64,000 bases of DNA from DASWJZ01 sp964440525. GTDB taxonomy: Bacteria > Pseudomonadota > Alphaproteobacteria > Rhizobiales > Afifellaceae. Location: contig CAYTTC010000009.1 in assembly GCA_964440525.1 (NCBI GenBank), positions 4,054-68,053 of the forward strand, written 5' to 3'. Below the pieces are notes generated by a model. That model was not told the DNA's origin. It saw nothing but the letters and a program-made list of their open reading frames with translations, and made no database searches. A program made the translations under genes and the position numbers. Shown piece by piece: positions 42,713 through 52,222 of the stretch; position 1 is the stretch's first letter; each line of letters begins with the position of its first letter.

Positions 42713-42928
42713 CCAACCTTCTCCCAAAACTGGGAGAAGGTGTCCGCGAAGCCGACGGATGAGGGTTATGGTCTATGACAGCTGGACCCGCCGGCGAGTT
42801 CTGGTCCCGAAGAGATCTCGACGCGACGCGTCGGGTTTCTGAGGGATTCCCCTGCATGACGCTGAACCCGCATCCGCCGTTTGGCTGAGCCAAACGGCAC
42901 CTTCTCCCGGTCCTCGGGAGAAGGTTGG
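42713..42928. repeat. 216-bp composite palindromic element with CCAACCTTCTCCC ends
   Basis: Perfect 13-base terminal inverted repeats: CCAACCTTCTCCC (42713-42725) and GGGAGAAGGTTGG (42916-42928). Each end also folds on itself (ACCTTCTCCC..GGGAGAAGGT and CTTCTCCC..GGGAGAAG). CCGTTTGGC-TGA-GCCAAACGG lies inside. It sits between convergent genes (lactonase and CPT-like), occupying nearly all of the 271-base gap. Confidence 0.8.
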
Positions 42929-42955
42929 TTTTCACCGCTGCGGCCTCTCCCGAGA

Positions 42956-43588
42956 TCAGGCCAAAGCGGCTAGTTGCTCGAAAGTCGACGGTTTCGGAAT
43001 TCCTGTATCGAGACACTTGCGGATCACCTCCGCGCATTCCGCTGGCGCGGCCTTCGACGTATCCACTTCGAGGTCGTAAATCCCGGGGACATGCACTTCC
43101 TCTTGGAAGCGAAGAACCGTGGCGGGTACCGGCTCATCAGCCGTGCTCTTCTCGTAGCGCGTCTCGCGCCCCGCCTGCCCCCGGTTTCGCCGCCGCATGA
43201 TCTCTTCGATCGAACAGCGAACCCCAACAAACAGGACCGGCAGGCCCGCGAGACGCCGCGCGCAATCGGGAAGGATTTTCCGCGGCTTCGAATAGGAATC
43301 GTGGTGGCCCACATCGACGACGACATTCAGGCCGAGGCGGCTGTGTGCCGCGATCGATTCGTAGAGTGCCGCGTAGAACAGCGGTATGAGAGGCTCGAGG
43401 TCCGGCCGCTCTCCCCCAGGGCGGAGACCAATGCCGGGCCGATATTTTTCGGCCGTGATCTCTCCAAAGGAGTCGACCCCGAGGTTCATCCACACGCCCT
43501 CGAAGGTTTTCTGGATGACAGCGGCGATGCTCGATTTCCCCGAGCGCGGCGCGCCGTTCAGGATGATGATCTGGCCTGGTTCTGCCAT
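42956..43588 (-). CDS. Chloramphenicol phosphotransferase-like P-loop kinase
   Basis: P-loop protein of 210 residues from ATG 43588 (an in-frame ATG at 43618 adds ten unremarkable residues). It starts PGQIIILNGAPRSGKSSIAA (Walker A) followed by WMNLGVDSFGE. The Asp in this GVDxF/L segment corresponds to the catalytic Asp37 of Streptomyces chloramphenicol 3-O-phosphotransferase. GLNVVVDVGHHD and FVGVRCSIEEIMRRRNRG also fit. Family members outside Streptomyces are mostly uncharacterised small-molecule kinases, so resistance cannot be assumed. It is separated from the polyol operon by a repeat. Confidence 0.82.
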   Translation of the reverse strand: MAEPGQIIILNGAPRSGKSSIAAVIQKTFEGVWMNLGVDSFGEITAEKYRPGIGLRPGGERPDLEPLIPLFYAALYESIAAHSRLGLNVVVDVGHHDSYSKPRKILPDCARRLAGLPVLFVGVRCSIEEIMRRRNRGQAGRETRYEKSTADEPVPATVLRFQEEVHVPGIYDLEVDTSKAAPAECAEVIRKCLDTGIPKPSTFEQLAALA

Positions 43589-43626
43589 GAGTTTTTCCGG
43601 CTGCCGACTTAGACGCATCTAACCAT

Positions 43627-43729
43627 TGTCGTCATTGTCGGGCTTGACCCGACAATCCATTCCGTAACGGTCGCGATTGGCGGAAGTGTTACGGAATGGA
43701 TACCCGGATCAAGTCCGAGCATGACGACA
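43627..43729. repeat. Palindromic intergenic element with TGTCGTCAT/ATGACGACA ends (copy 2)
   Basis: TGTCGTCAT (43627-43635) and ATGACGACA (43721-43729) are inverted repeats. Inside, TGTCGGGCTTGACCCGACA and CCATTCCGTAAC..GTTACGGAATGG form further pairs. The order (GTCGTCAT, a hairpin, CATTCC, a centre containing CGCGAT, GGAATGGAT, CCGGATCAAGTCCG, ATGACGAC) is the same as at 23802-23918. Confidence 0.8.
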
Positions 43730-43746
43730 TTGGAAGCGGCGGGCTC

Positions 43747-44523
43747 CTACCAGCAGGTATAACCGCCATCGGCGACGACGATCGAGCCGGTCAACAGGCT
43801 CGCTGCGTCGGAGGCGAGAAAAAGCACCACCGACGCGATCTCGTCCGGCTGGCCAACGCGCCCCATCGGCGTCATCTCCAGCCAGGTCTTGTACATCTCC
43901 GGGCTCTCATTGATCCCGAATGCGGTGAGCGGCGTCTCGATATAGGTCGGCGCCACCGCGTTCACCCGCACGCCGCGCTTGCCCCATTCGGCGGCGAGCG
44001 ACTTCGTCATGTGATGAACCGCCGCCTTCGAGGCGTTGTAGAAGCTCTGTGGCTGCGGCTTGTTGACGATGAAGCCCGACATCGAGCCGATGTTCACGAT
44101 CGAGCCGGAACCCTGCTTCAGCATCTGTTTGCCGAACGCGCGGCAGCACCAAAAAACGCCGTCGACGTTGACGTCCATGTGGAAGCGCCAATGCTCGTCG
44201 CTTGTATCCTCGGCGCGCACGTCGCTCTTCGCCACGCCGGCATTATTCACCAGGATGTCGACACGCCCGTGATCCTTCGCGATCCTGTCGGCGACGGCGT
44301 CGACATCCTTCGACTTGGTCACGTCGAGGGTTGCCGCATAGGCCTTGATGCCGACGCCGCGAAGCTCTGCGGTCGTTGTCTCGGCTTTGTCGCCGGCCAT
44401 GTCCGCCACGATAACCGTCGCACCAGCTTCGCCGAGCGCGCGCGCGCAGGCCGCTCCGATCCCCTGCGCAGCGCCGGTCACGACGGCGACGCGGCCGTCC
44501 AGCTTCAACTTCTCAAGATACAT
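43747..44523 (-). CDS. SDR-family polyol dehydrogenase (SmoS-like)
   Basis: Short-chain dehydrogenase of 258 residues. The cofactor motif is VAVVTGAAQGIGAACARAL, the fold motif is ILVNNAGVAKSD, the catalytic Ser lies in VNIGSMSGFI, and the YxxxK motif is FYNASKAAVHHMTKSL. The end TGSIVVADGGYTCW is standard. As the last gene of an importer operon for polyols, it most likely oxidises the imported sugar alcohol (sorbitol, galactitol or similar) to a ketose. The substrate is inferred from context. Confidence 0.88.
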   Translation of the reverse strand: MYLEKLKLDGRVAVVTGAAQGIGAACARALGEAGATVIVADMAGDKAETTTAELRGVGIKAYAATLDVTKSKDVDAVADRIAKDHGRVDILVNNAGVAKSDVRAEDTSDEHWRFHMDVNVDGVFWCCRAFGKQMLKQGSGSIVNIGSMSGFIVNKPQPQSFYNASKAAVHHMTKSLAAEWGKRGVRVNAVAPTYIETPLTAFGINESPEMYKTWLEMTPMGRVGQPDEIASVVLFLASDAASLLTGSIVVADGGYTCW

Positions 44524-44535
44524 CGGTCCTCGGTC

Positions 44536-45540
<1,005 letters not shown>

Positions 45541-45571
45541 GAGCGTGCCCCAAAAATCCTTTCCAGGCGTC

Positions 45572-46402
45572 CTATTTCACCGCACCGAAGGTGAGGCCGC
45601 GGACGAGCTGACGCTGTCCAAACCAACCTAAAATGACGATCGGCGCGATGGCGAGAGTGGATGCGGCCGAAAGCTTCGCCCAGAAATTCCCCTGCGGCGC
45701 GGAGAACGACGCGATGAACTGGGTGAGCGGAGCCGCGTCGATGGTGGTGAGGTTCAGCGTCCAGAACGCCTCGTTCCACGCGAGGATGACATTCAGAAGG
45801 ACGGTCGATGCGATGCCGGGAATCGCCATCGGCGTCAGCACGAAGACGATCTCCTTCCAGGTGGTCGCACCGTCCATGCGCGCCGCCTCGAGGATGTCCT
45901 TCGGGATCTCCTTGAAATAGGTGAAGAGCATCCAGATCATGATCGGCAGATCAGCGAGGCAAAGCAGCACGATAATGCCGAAATGGGTATCGAGAAGGCG
46001 GAGCCAGATGAAGATCAGGTACATCGGCACCAGCACGCCGACCGCCGGCATCATCTTGGTCGACAGCATCCACATCAGAAGGTCTTTGGTGCGCTTGGTT
46101 GGCGCGAACGCCATTCCCCACGCCGCGGGGACGGCGATGACCAGCCCGAGCAGCGTCGAGCCGCCGGCGATGATGATCGAGTTCAGCGCAAAGTGCAGAT
46201 AGTCGCGCTGGTCGAGAACGGTGGCGTAGTTCTCCGTGGTCCAGTCGAAAAAGAGGAATGCGGGTGGCGTCGAATAGGCCTCGAGCTCCGTCTTGAAGCT
46301 GGTGATTATCATCCAGAGGATCGGGAAGAAGACGACGAAGCCCGCGGCCCAGCCGATGACGGTCCAGATTGCGAGGCTTGCGGGCGAGGTCTTGCGAGCC
46401 AT
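45572..46402 (-). CDS. smoG: Polyol ABC transporter permease (SmoG/MalG-like)
   Basis: Permease of 276 residues. The N-terminal helix FVVFFPILWMIITSFKTELE is followed by a periplasmic segment, further helices, and the EAA loop ILEAARMDGATTWKEIVFVLTP. The C-terminal end, LVRGLTFGAVK, is characteristic of the mannitol/sorbitol importer group (RGLTxGAVK). It starts two bases after its partner permease ends, so the pair is translationally coupled. Confidence 0.88.
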   Translation of the reverse strand: MARKTSPASLAIWTVIGWAAGFVVFFPILWMIITSFKTELEAYSTPPAFLFFDWTTENYATVLDQRDYLHFALNSIIIAGGSTLLGLVIAVPAAWGMAFAPTKRTKDLLMWMLSTKMMPAVGVLVPMYLIFIWLRLLDTHFGIIVLLCLADLPIMIWMLFTYFKEIPKDILEAARMDGATTWKEIVFVLTPMAIPGIASTVLLNVILAWNEAFWTLNLTTIDAAPLTQFIASFSAPQGNFWAKLSAASTLAIAPIVILGWFGQRQLVRGLTFGAVK

Positions 46403-46404
46403 GA

Positions 46405-47277
46405 TCAGGCGTCCAGGTTCTTGCCGACGATGCGGACGAGGAAGAACGCGACGATGTTGGCGAGTACGACCGCGACGATGCCGCCGGCCGAGGCGGCGCC
46501 GACGTTGGAGTTCAGGATCGCCTGCTGGAACACGAGATAGGCGAGGTTCGTCGTCGCCTGCCCCGGGCCGCCATCCGTAGTGACGCGGATTTCAGCAAAC
46601 ACCGACAGCAGGAAGATCGTCTCGATCATGATGACGACGGTGATCGGGCGGGCAAGGTGCGGCAGCACGATCCAGCCGAAGAACGAGAAGGCCCCTGCCC
46701 CGTCCATCTCCGCCGCCTCCTTCTGTTCGAGGTCGAGCGACTGAAGCGCGGTGAAGATGATCAGCGCCGCGAAGGGCGTCCACTCCCACGCGACGATGAG
46801 GATGACCGAGAGCATCGGAGCCTGTGCAAACCAGTCGATCGGCGCGAAGCCGAGCGATTTGGCGATCCACGCGAAGAAGCCCGAGACAGGGTTCATCAGC
46901 AGGTTCTTCCAGACCAGCGCCGAGACCGTCGGCATGATGAAGAACGGCGCGATCACCATCAGGCGGACGATGCCCTGGCCGAAGATCGGCTTGTCGAGCA
47001 GAAGCGCGAGCAGCGTGCCGAGCAGGACGGTGATGGCGAGCACCGATCCGACCAGGACCAGAGTGTTGACGATCGCGGTGGTGAAGGCCGCGTTGGTGAG
47101 GAAATAGGTGTAGTTGGTGATCCCGATGAAGCCGGAGCGCTCGGGGTAGAGAAGATTGTAGCGCTGCGTGGAGAAATAGAGGGTCAACGCCAGCGGCACG
47201 ATCATCCAGATGAAAAGCAGGATGACGGACGGCGCGACCGCGATTCTGCCGATCGACTGCGACCGTTTTGTCGCCAT
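46405..47277 (-). CDS. smoF: Polyol ABC transporter permease (SmoF/MalF-like)
   Basis: Permease of 290 residues starting MATKRSQSIGRIAVAPSVIL. It has about six helices, including VPLALTLYFSTQRYNLLYPE, APFFIMPTVSALVWKNLLMNP and the EAA loop KEAAEMDGAGAFSFFGWIVLP. ETIFLLSVFAEIRVTTDGGPGQATTNL is the typical SmoF/MtlF end region. It lies 139 bases after the binding-protein gene and directly before smoG. Confidence 0.88.
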   Translation of the reverse strand: MATKRSQSIGRIAVAPSVILLFIWMIVPLALTLYFSTQRYNLLYPERSGFIGITNYTYFLTNAAFTTAIVNTLVLVGSVLAITVLLGTLLALLLDKPIFGQGIVRLMVIAPFFIMPTVSALVWKNLLMNPVSGFFAWIAKSLGFAPIDWFAQAPMLSVILIVAWEWTPFAALIIFTALQSLDLEQKEAAEMDGAGAFSFFGWIVLPHLARPITVVIMIETIFLLSVFAEIRVTTDGGPGQATTNLAYLVFQQAILNSNVGAASAGGIVAVVLANIVAFFLVRIVGKNLDA

Positions 47278-47416
47278 GGCGTTTCCCCGGTTCGCCGGCC
47301 AGTGCGGCTCTTTTCGGCCGCTACTGGACCCCGGCGTGCGGACCCTTGGGAGGACCGAATCTTTTTGGATCGTAGCGCGGCGGGCGAGCCGCCGCGCGGG
47401 ATATCCGTCAGGCAGT

Positions 47417-48730
47417 CTACTGGATATACCCTGCCTGGGTCATCTCGTCCGTCGCAGTCTGCTGCGCTTGCGCAAGTGCTTCATCGACCGTGGTTGAGCC
47501 CGCGAGAGCCGCCGAGAAATACTGGCCGATGGTCGTGCCGAGACCCTGGAACTCGGGGATGGCGACGAACTGCACGCCGGTGTACGGCACCGGATCGACG
47601 GTCGGATGCGTCGGATCGGCCGAGTTGATCGAGTCGAGCGTCATCTTCGCGAAGGGCACCTTCTCGTATTCTGGGTTCATATAGAGAGAGGTGCGCGTGC
47701 CCGGAGGAACGTTGGCCCAGCCCTCCTTCGAAGCAACAAGCTCGGTGTAAGCCTTGCTGGTTGCCCAGGAGATGAACTTCTCCGCTGCCTCGGCCTTCTG
47801 CGAGCCGGCGGGAATGGCGAGCGACCAGGCCCACAGCCAGTTGGCGTTCTTGCCCTTGCCGGTGTTCGGCGCGAGCGCGAAGCCGACCTTGTCGGCAACC
47901 GACGACTCTTTCGGGTTCGTGACGAAGGAGGCGGCGACGGTCGCGTCGATCCACATGGCGCACTTGCCGGAGTTGAAGAGCGCGAGGTTCTCGTTGAAGC
48001 CGTTCGACGAAGCGCCCGGAGGTCCGGCGTCCTTCAGCAGGTTGACGTAGAAGGTCAGCGTGTCCTTCCATGGCTGCTGGTCGAACTGCGGCTTCCAGTT
48101 CTCGTCGAACCAGCGAGCGCCGAAGGAGTTCGACATCGCGGTGATGAAGGCGGTGTTCTCGCCCCAGCCCGCCTTGCCGCGCAGACAGATGCCGTAGGTC
48201 TCGCTTGCAGGGTCGTTGATCTTGCGCGCGGCGTCCGCAACAAAGTCCCAGGTCGGGCTATCCGGCATGGTGATGCCGGCCTTCTCGAACAGATCCGTCC
48301 GGTACATGACCATTGAGCTCTCGCCGTAGAACGGCGCGGCGTAGAGCTTGCCCTCGTAGGTCAGGCCCGCACGGATTGGGGGCAGCAGGTCGTCGACGTC
48401 GTAGTCGGCGCCGAGATTCTCGAGCGGCACGAGCCAGCCCTGCTTGGCCCAAATCGGAACCTCATAGGTGCCGATGGTCAGAACGTCGAACTGTCCGCCC
48501 TTGGTGGCGATGTCGGTGGTCACGCGCTGACGCAGCACATTCTCTTCCAGCGTCACCCACTCGACCTGGATGTCGGGGTTCTTGGCGGTGAAATCGTCCG
48601 TCAGGCCCTGCATGCGGATCATATCGCCGTTGTTGACGGTGGCGACGGTGAGCTTCGTCTGTGCGGAAGCCGCGGCTCCGACTGCCAAGAGGGACGTAGC
48701 GCCCAGAAGGGCGCCGACCAGCATCTTCAT
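47417..48730 (-). CDS. smoE: Polyol ABC transporter substrate-binding protein (SmoE-like)
   Basis: Binding protein of 437 residues. The signal peptide is about 23 residues (LLAVGAAASAQ). The mature start TKLTVATVNNGDMIRMQGL is strikingly typical of sorbitol/mannitol-binding SmoE proteins. Other segments are RQRVTTDIATKGGQFDVLTI, YGESSMVMYRTDLFEKAGI and CAMWIDATVAASFV. GGGAGGAAGCAGA directly precedes the ATG. It leads the operon (SBP, two permeases, ATPase, dehydrogenase) behind a candidate operator at 48755-48789. Confidence 0.9.
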   Translation of the reverse strand: MKMLVGALLGATSLLAVGAAASAQTKLTVATVNNGDMIRMQGLTDDFTAKNPDIQVEWVTLEENVLRQRVTTDIATKGGQFDVLTIGTYEVPIWAKQGWLVPLENLGADYDVDDLLPPIRAGLTYEGKLYAAPFYGESSMVMYRTDLFEKAGITMPDSPTWDFVADAARKINDPASETYGICLRGKAGWGENTAFITAMSNSFGARWFDENWKPQFDQQPWKDTLTFYVNLLKDAGPPGASSNGFNENLALFNSGKCAMWIDATVAASFVTNPKESSVADKVGFALAPNTGKGKNANWLWAWSLAIPAGSQKAEAAEKFISWATSKAYTELVASKEGWANVPPGTRTSLYMNPEYEKVPFAKMTLDSINSADPTHPTVDPVPYTGVQFVAIPEFQGLGTTIGQYFSAALAGSTTVDEALAQAQQTATDEMTQAGYIQ

Positions 48731-48754
48731 TCTGCTTCCTCCCGTTTTTTGTCG

Positions 48755-48789
48755 TGAGCAATTGCTACGACATTAGGCAAATGCTCACC
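48755..48789. promoter_or_regulatory. 12-bp near-perfect palindrome, candidate operator of the SorC-family regulator
   Basis: GTGAGCAATTGC (48755-48766) and GCAAATGCTCAC (48778-48789) are inverted copies matching 11 of 12 bases, with an 11-base spacer. The element lies 25-59 bases upstream of the smoE start and between smoE and the regulator gene. Size and position fit an operator for the tetrameric SorC-type regulator encoded at 48882-49871. Confidence 0.6.
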
Positions 48790-48881
48790 ACGACCGCGGG
48801 GATTTGTCAATGGATTAGGCATAGCGCCACGCGTGGCGACAGGTTCGCGGAGCGCCGCCAGTCGCTAATTCGTTGATTCGC

Positions 48882-49871
48882 TTATTCGATTGCGAGTAGC
48901 GCGGTGGCCGTGGCTTCGTCCGTAATGAGGCCGGTAAGAATGCGCCCACGCAGCGCGGCGTTGATTGATCTTATCTTGGGTGGACCGACAGCGACGCCGA
49001 CCACCAGCCTATCTTCGTCCGGCCGATGCGGAACGGAGGTCACGCGCGCATTCGTACCGCCCGTGAGCACCCGCCCAGTACTGTCGATGGCCCAGCCCAC
49101 TACCTCCCCGATCGCGCCGGCCCGCATCAAATCGATAAGCTCCTGGCGGGAAATGAAGCCGTCAATCAGTTGCTGCGCTTCGAAGTCCATCTGACCGACA
49201 CCGACGATCGTGAGGTCGGCGCGGGCAGCGAGCGCATGGACCCGCTTCACTGGCTCGATGGTGATCAGAAGGTCGCGCTCTTCTGGAGTCGCCGCAACCA
49301 CCGGAAGCGGGATCGGATAGTGCTGCGCCTGGGTGAGATCCGCGAGATGAGTCAGCGCGTCGAAAAAGCTTGCCGAACCGTCCGGCGCGATATTGCCGAC
49401 CAACGAGACGAGTTGATGATACGGACGAGCCATCGGCCGAATCTGGTTGACCGCCGCACGCAGCGTTCGCCCGGTACCCAGCGCGACGATCAGAGGCTTC
49501 GTCGCTGAGAGCGTCTGTTCAAGATAAGCAGCAGCACTCGCTGCCACTCCTGCGACGCCGACGAGATTGCGCGGATCGCTCGGCACCACATCGCAATGCT
49601 TCAGCCCATAGTGCTCCGCGAGCTTGGCGGCAAGTTCCATGCAGGCTGCTATCGGATGATCCAGGCGAAAGGTGATCAGATGCTCCGAGAGGGCCATCGA
49701 GACGAGCCGTTGCGCGGTCTGGCGCGACACGCCGAGTTTTTGGGCGACCTCGTCCTGCGTGTTGCCGGCGACGTAATAGAGCCAGCCGGCACGCGCCGCA
49801 TTGTCGAGGCGGTCGCCTTCCGGCTCGAGCTTGAGCGCCTTGCTTCGGGAGCGATGAACGCTGTCCTGCAC
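48882..49871 (-). CDS. smoC: SorC/DeoR-type sugar-binding transcriptional regulator (SmoC-like)
   Basis: Regulator of 329 residues. An N-terminal helix-turn-helix reads AGWLYYVAGNTQDEVAQKLG, then VSRQTAQRLVSMALSEHLI. The C-terminal sugar-binding SorC domain contains CDVVPSDPRNLVGVAGVAA, LIVALGTGRTLRAAV, LTIVGVGQMDFEAQQL and TGGTNARVTSVPHRPDEDRL, and the end is typical (ATALLAIE). These proteins bind phosphorylated or free sugars and repress or activate polyol and sugar operons. It sits directly upstream of the smo-like operon on the same strand, 35 bases after the HAD gene. Confidence 0.9.
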   Translation of the reverse strand: MQDSVHRSRSKALKLEPEGDRLDNAARAGWLYYVAGNTQDEVAQKLGVSRQTAQRLVSMALSEHLITFRLDHPIAACMELAAKLAEHYGLKHCDVVPSDPRNLVGVAGVAASAAAYLEQTLSATKPLIVALGTGRTLRAAVNQIRPMARPYHQLVSLVGNIAPDGSASFFDALTHLADLTQAQHYPIPLPVVAATPEERDLLITIEPVKRVHALAARADLTIVGVGQMDFEAQQLIDGFISRQELIDLMRAGAIGEVVGWAIDSTGRVLTGGTNARVTSVPHRPDEDRLVVGVAVGPPKIRSINAALRGRILTGLITDEATATALLAIE

Positions 49872-49906
49872 GATACTGAGCCTGCAAACGGGCCGTCGCC
49901 CCTACC

Positions 49907-50572
49907 CTAGTCGTTCCGAAGAGCCGCCGCCATCGCATCCATGCTTTCAAACACCGGAACGCCGAATTCAACGTCTTTAGAGGGCTCGGCATTGTCCTTG
50001 AAGTGACTTCCGCCGACGAACCGCCAGACCGTCATTCCAGCGTTCCGCCCCGCCAAAAGCCCGACCTCGCTGTCTTCGATGACGAGGCACCTCGTTGGAT
50101 CCGCATCGAAAGCGCGAGCCGCGTGAAGAAAAAGGTCCGGCGCCGGTTTGCCGCGCGCTACCATCGAGGCACAGAATATCCTGCCCTCAAAGAACGGCAG
50201 CAAGCCGGTCAGCTCCAGCGACACGGTTGCCCGCTCGATGCTGCTGCTGGTGGCCATGCAGTATGGGCATGTCAGCGATGCGATCAGGTCCTTCACGCCC
50301 TCCATGGCGGAGAGTTTGGCTCGATAAACCGCAAAGAGCCTGGCCATAAAATCGGCTTCGAAAGTCTCGGCGAGATCGCGGCCGGTCAGCCGCAAATAAT
50401 CCGTTTTCACGACCGAAATGGCCCTGCCCAGATAGGTCTTCCGCACATAGCCGATATCAACGTCGACGCCGTGGGTGGCGAGTGTGTCGAGCAGCGTGTG
50501 CGTGCTGATGACCTCGCTGTCGACCAGCACGCCGTCGCAGTCGAATATGATCAAATCGAAGGTCGTGGCCAT
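49907..50572 (-). CDS. HAD-superfamily hydrolase (phosphatase / beta-phosphoglucomutase-like)
   Basis: HAD protein of 221 residues from ATG 50572; an earlier in-frame start at 50638 lies outside the usual N-terminus. The catalytic motif is FDCDGVLVDSE (Asp11 and Asp13). The helical cap follows, then motif II in MATSSSIERA, the lysine in GKPAPDLFLHAAR and motif III-IV in LVIEDSEVGLLAGRNAGM. It is close to enzymes that dephosphorylate hexitol or hexose phosphates. Standing before a SorC-type regulator in a polyol locus, it is probably a sugar or polyol phosphatase (inference). Confidence 0.88.
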   Translation of the reverse strand: MATTFDLIIFDCDGVLVDSEVISTHTLLDTLATHGVDVDIGYVRKTYLGRAISVVKTDYLRLTGRDLAETFEADFMARLFAVYRAKLSAMEGVKDLIASLTCPYCMATSSSIERATVSLELTGLLPFFEGRIFCASMVARGKPAPDLFLHAARAFDADPTRCLVIEDSEVGLLAGRNAGMTVWRFVGGSHFKDNAEPSKDVEFGVPVFESMDAMAAALRND

Positions 50573-50745
50573 GGCCCGGATTTCCACGCGGGCGAGTCCC
50601 GCACCATTTCCAAAAGCAGCTCCGTGGGATAAACGCACGTCCCGGTGCGGCCGGTCCGTCGTGAGAGCCGCTGTTCTATGCCACCTTTGAGCCGCAATGT
50701 CGCTTTGACATCCTAATCTTGCCGAGAACAGGACGGAAAATTGGA

Positions 50746-52113
50746 ATGCTGAATGTCGGAATGATCGGAACCGGCTATGTCGGTCTGGTGACGGGCGCTT
50801 GCCTGTCGGAGCTCGGGCATCGCGTCGTCTGCGTCGACAAGGACGCGACGAAGATCGCGCAGCTCAGAGCCGGCGAGATGCCGATCTTCGAGCCGGGCCT
50901 GCAGGAGCTCGTCGCCGCCAATGTGAGCCGCGGCCAACTCAGCTTTGGGACCGGCATCGACGACGCGGTGGCAAGCGGCGTGGACGTCGTCTTCATCGCG
51001 GTCGGCACGCCGACCGAAGAGAATAGCGGCGGCGCCAGTCTCGGCTTTGTCCACACTGCGGTCGAGCAGGTGGCGCGTGCCATCGCCTCGTGCCCCCCGA
51101 CGCCTCACCAGTTCACGGTGATCGTGACCAAGTCCACCGTGCCGGTCGGCACCAGTCGCAAGCTTGCCGCGATCATCGCCAAGCATCTGCCGGCCGAGCG
51201 CTTCGCCATCGCCTCAAATCCGGAGTTCCTGCGCGAGGGCAATGCGATCGAGGACTTCATGGAGCCGGACCGGATCGTCGTCGGCTCGAATTCGGAGCGC
51301 GCAAGGCAGATCCTGGAGGAGCTCTATCTGCCGCTGACGCGCAAAGGCAGGCCGCTTGTTGCCACGTCCACCGTAGAAACCGCGGAACTCATCAAATACG
51401 CGGCGAACGCCTTTCTCGCCACCAAGGTCACCTTCATCAACGAGCTGGCGCGGCTCTGCGAGGCGGCCGGCGCCGATATCGAGGAACTGGCCGTCGGCGT
51501 CGGGCTCGACGACCGCATCGGACCAAAATTCCTGACCGCCGGGCCTGGCTTCGGCGGCTCCTGTTTTCCGAAGGATCTCGTGGCGCTGATCAAGACCGCC
51601 AACGACTTCGGCTCGCCGGTGGAGATCGTGGAGACGGTGATTCGCGCCAACGATCGCCACAAGCAGCTGATGGTGCGAAAAATCAGGACCGCGCTCGGAG
51701 GCAGCGTCGCCGGGTGCCGGATCGGCGTGCTCGGCCTCGCCTTCAAGGCCAACACCGACGACATGCGCAACGCGCCGGCGCTGACCATCGTGGCGCAGTT
51801 GCTGACGGAAGGCGCCACGGTCCAGGCCTACGATCCGGCCGCCGCCGAGCAGGCGAAGGAACTGTTGCCGGACCTTCTGCTGACGGAGAGCATCGAAGAG
51901 ACCGCATCCGGCGCCGACTGCGTGGTCATCCTCACCGAATGGAGCATCTTTCGTTCGATCGCCTGGCACAAACTTGCTCCGACGATGCGGCGACCGCTCC
52001 TCATCGACCTCCGTAACATCTGCGAGCCTAGGGACATTATCCGGCAGGGAATGGAGTACGTGGCGATCGGACGCCCGATCATCCCGCTGTCCTATAGCGC
52101 GGCGGCGGAATGA
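50746..52113 (+). CDS. UDP-glucose 6-dehydrogenase
   Basis: Protein of 455 residues from ATG 50746; an in-frame TTG nine codons upstream is less likely. It converts UDP-glucose to UDP-glucuronate. The N-terminal NAD motif is NVGMIGTGYVGLVTGACLSE. The catalytic cysteine is Cys273 in GPGFGGSCFPKDL. The lysine and asparagine positions lie in ELIKYAANAFLATKVTFINE, and the C-terminal domain has VLGLAFKANTDDMRNAPAL. UDP-glucuronate feeds exopolysaccharide or LPS sugars. It is divergent from the HAD gene, with no polysaccharide genes nearby. Confidence 0.95.
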   Translation: MLNVGMIGTGYVGLVTGACLSELGHRVVCVDKDATKIAQLRAGEMPIFEPGLQELVAANVSRGQLSFGTGIDDAVASGVDVVFIAVGTPTEENSGGASLGFVHTAVEQVARAIASCPPTPHQFTVIVTKSTVPVGTSRKLAAIIAKHLPAERFAIASNPEFLREGNAIEDFMEPDRIVVGSNSERARQILEELYLPLTRKGRPLVATSTVETAELIKYAANAFLATKVTFINELARLCEAAGADIEELAVGVGLDDRIGPKFLTAGPGFGGSCFPKDLVALIKTANDFGSPVEIVETVIRANDRHKQLMVRKIRTALGGSVAGCRIGVLGLAFKANTDDMRNAPALTIVAQLLTEGATVQAYDPAAAEQAKELLPDLLLTESIEETASGADCVVILTEWSIFRSIAWHKLAPTMRRPLLIDLRNICEPRDIIRQGMEYVAIGRPIIPLSYSAAAE

Positions 52114-52222
52114 GCCGTGTCGGGGCAAGCTTGAAGCTGGGCTGAGACTGACTACCTCCTAATTCGAGAAACTTGCGCTCGCTTACGCAACGTGGGCGGC
52201 GCCGGTGAAGGAGGCTCAGAGC

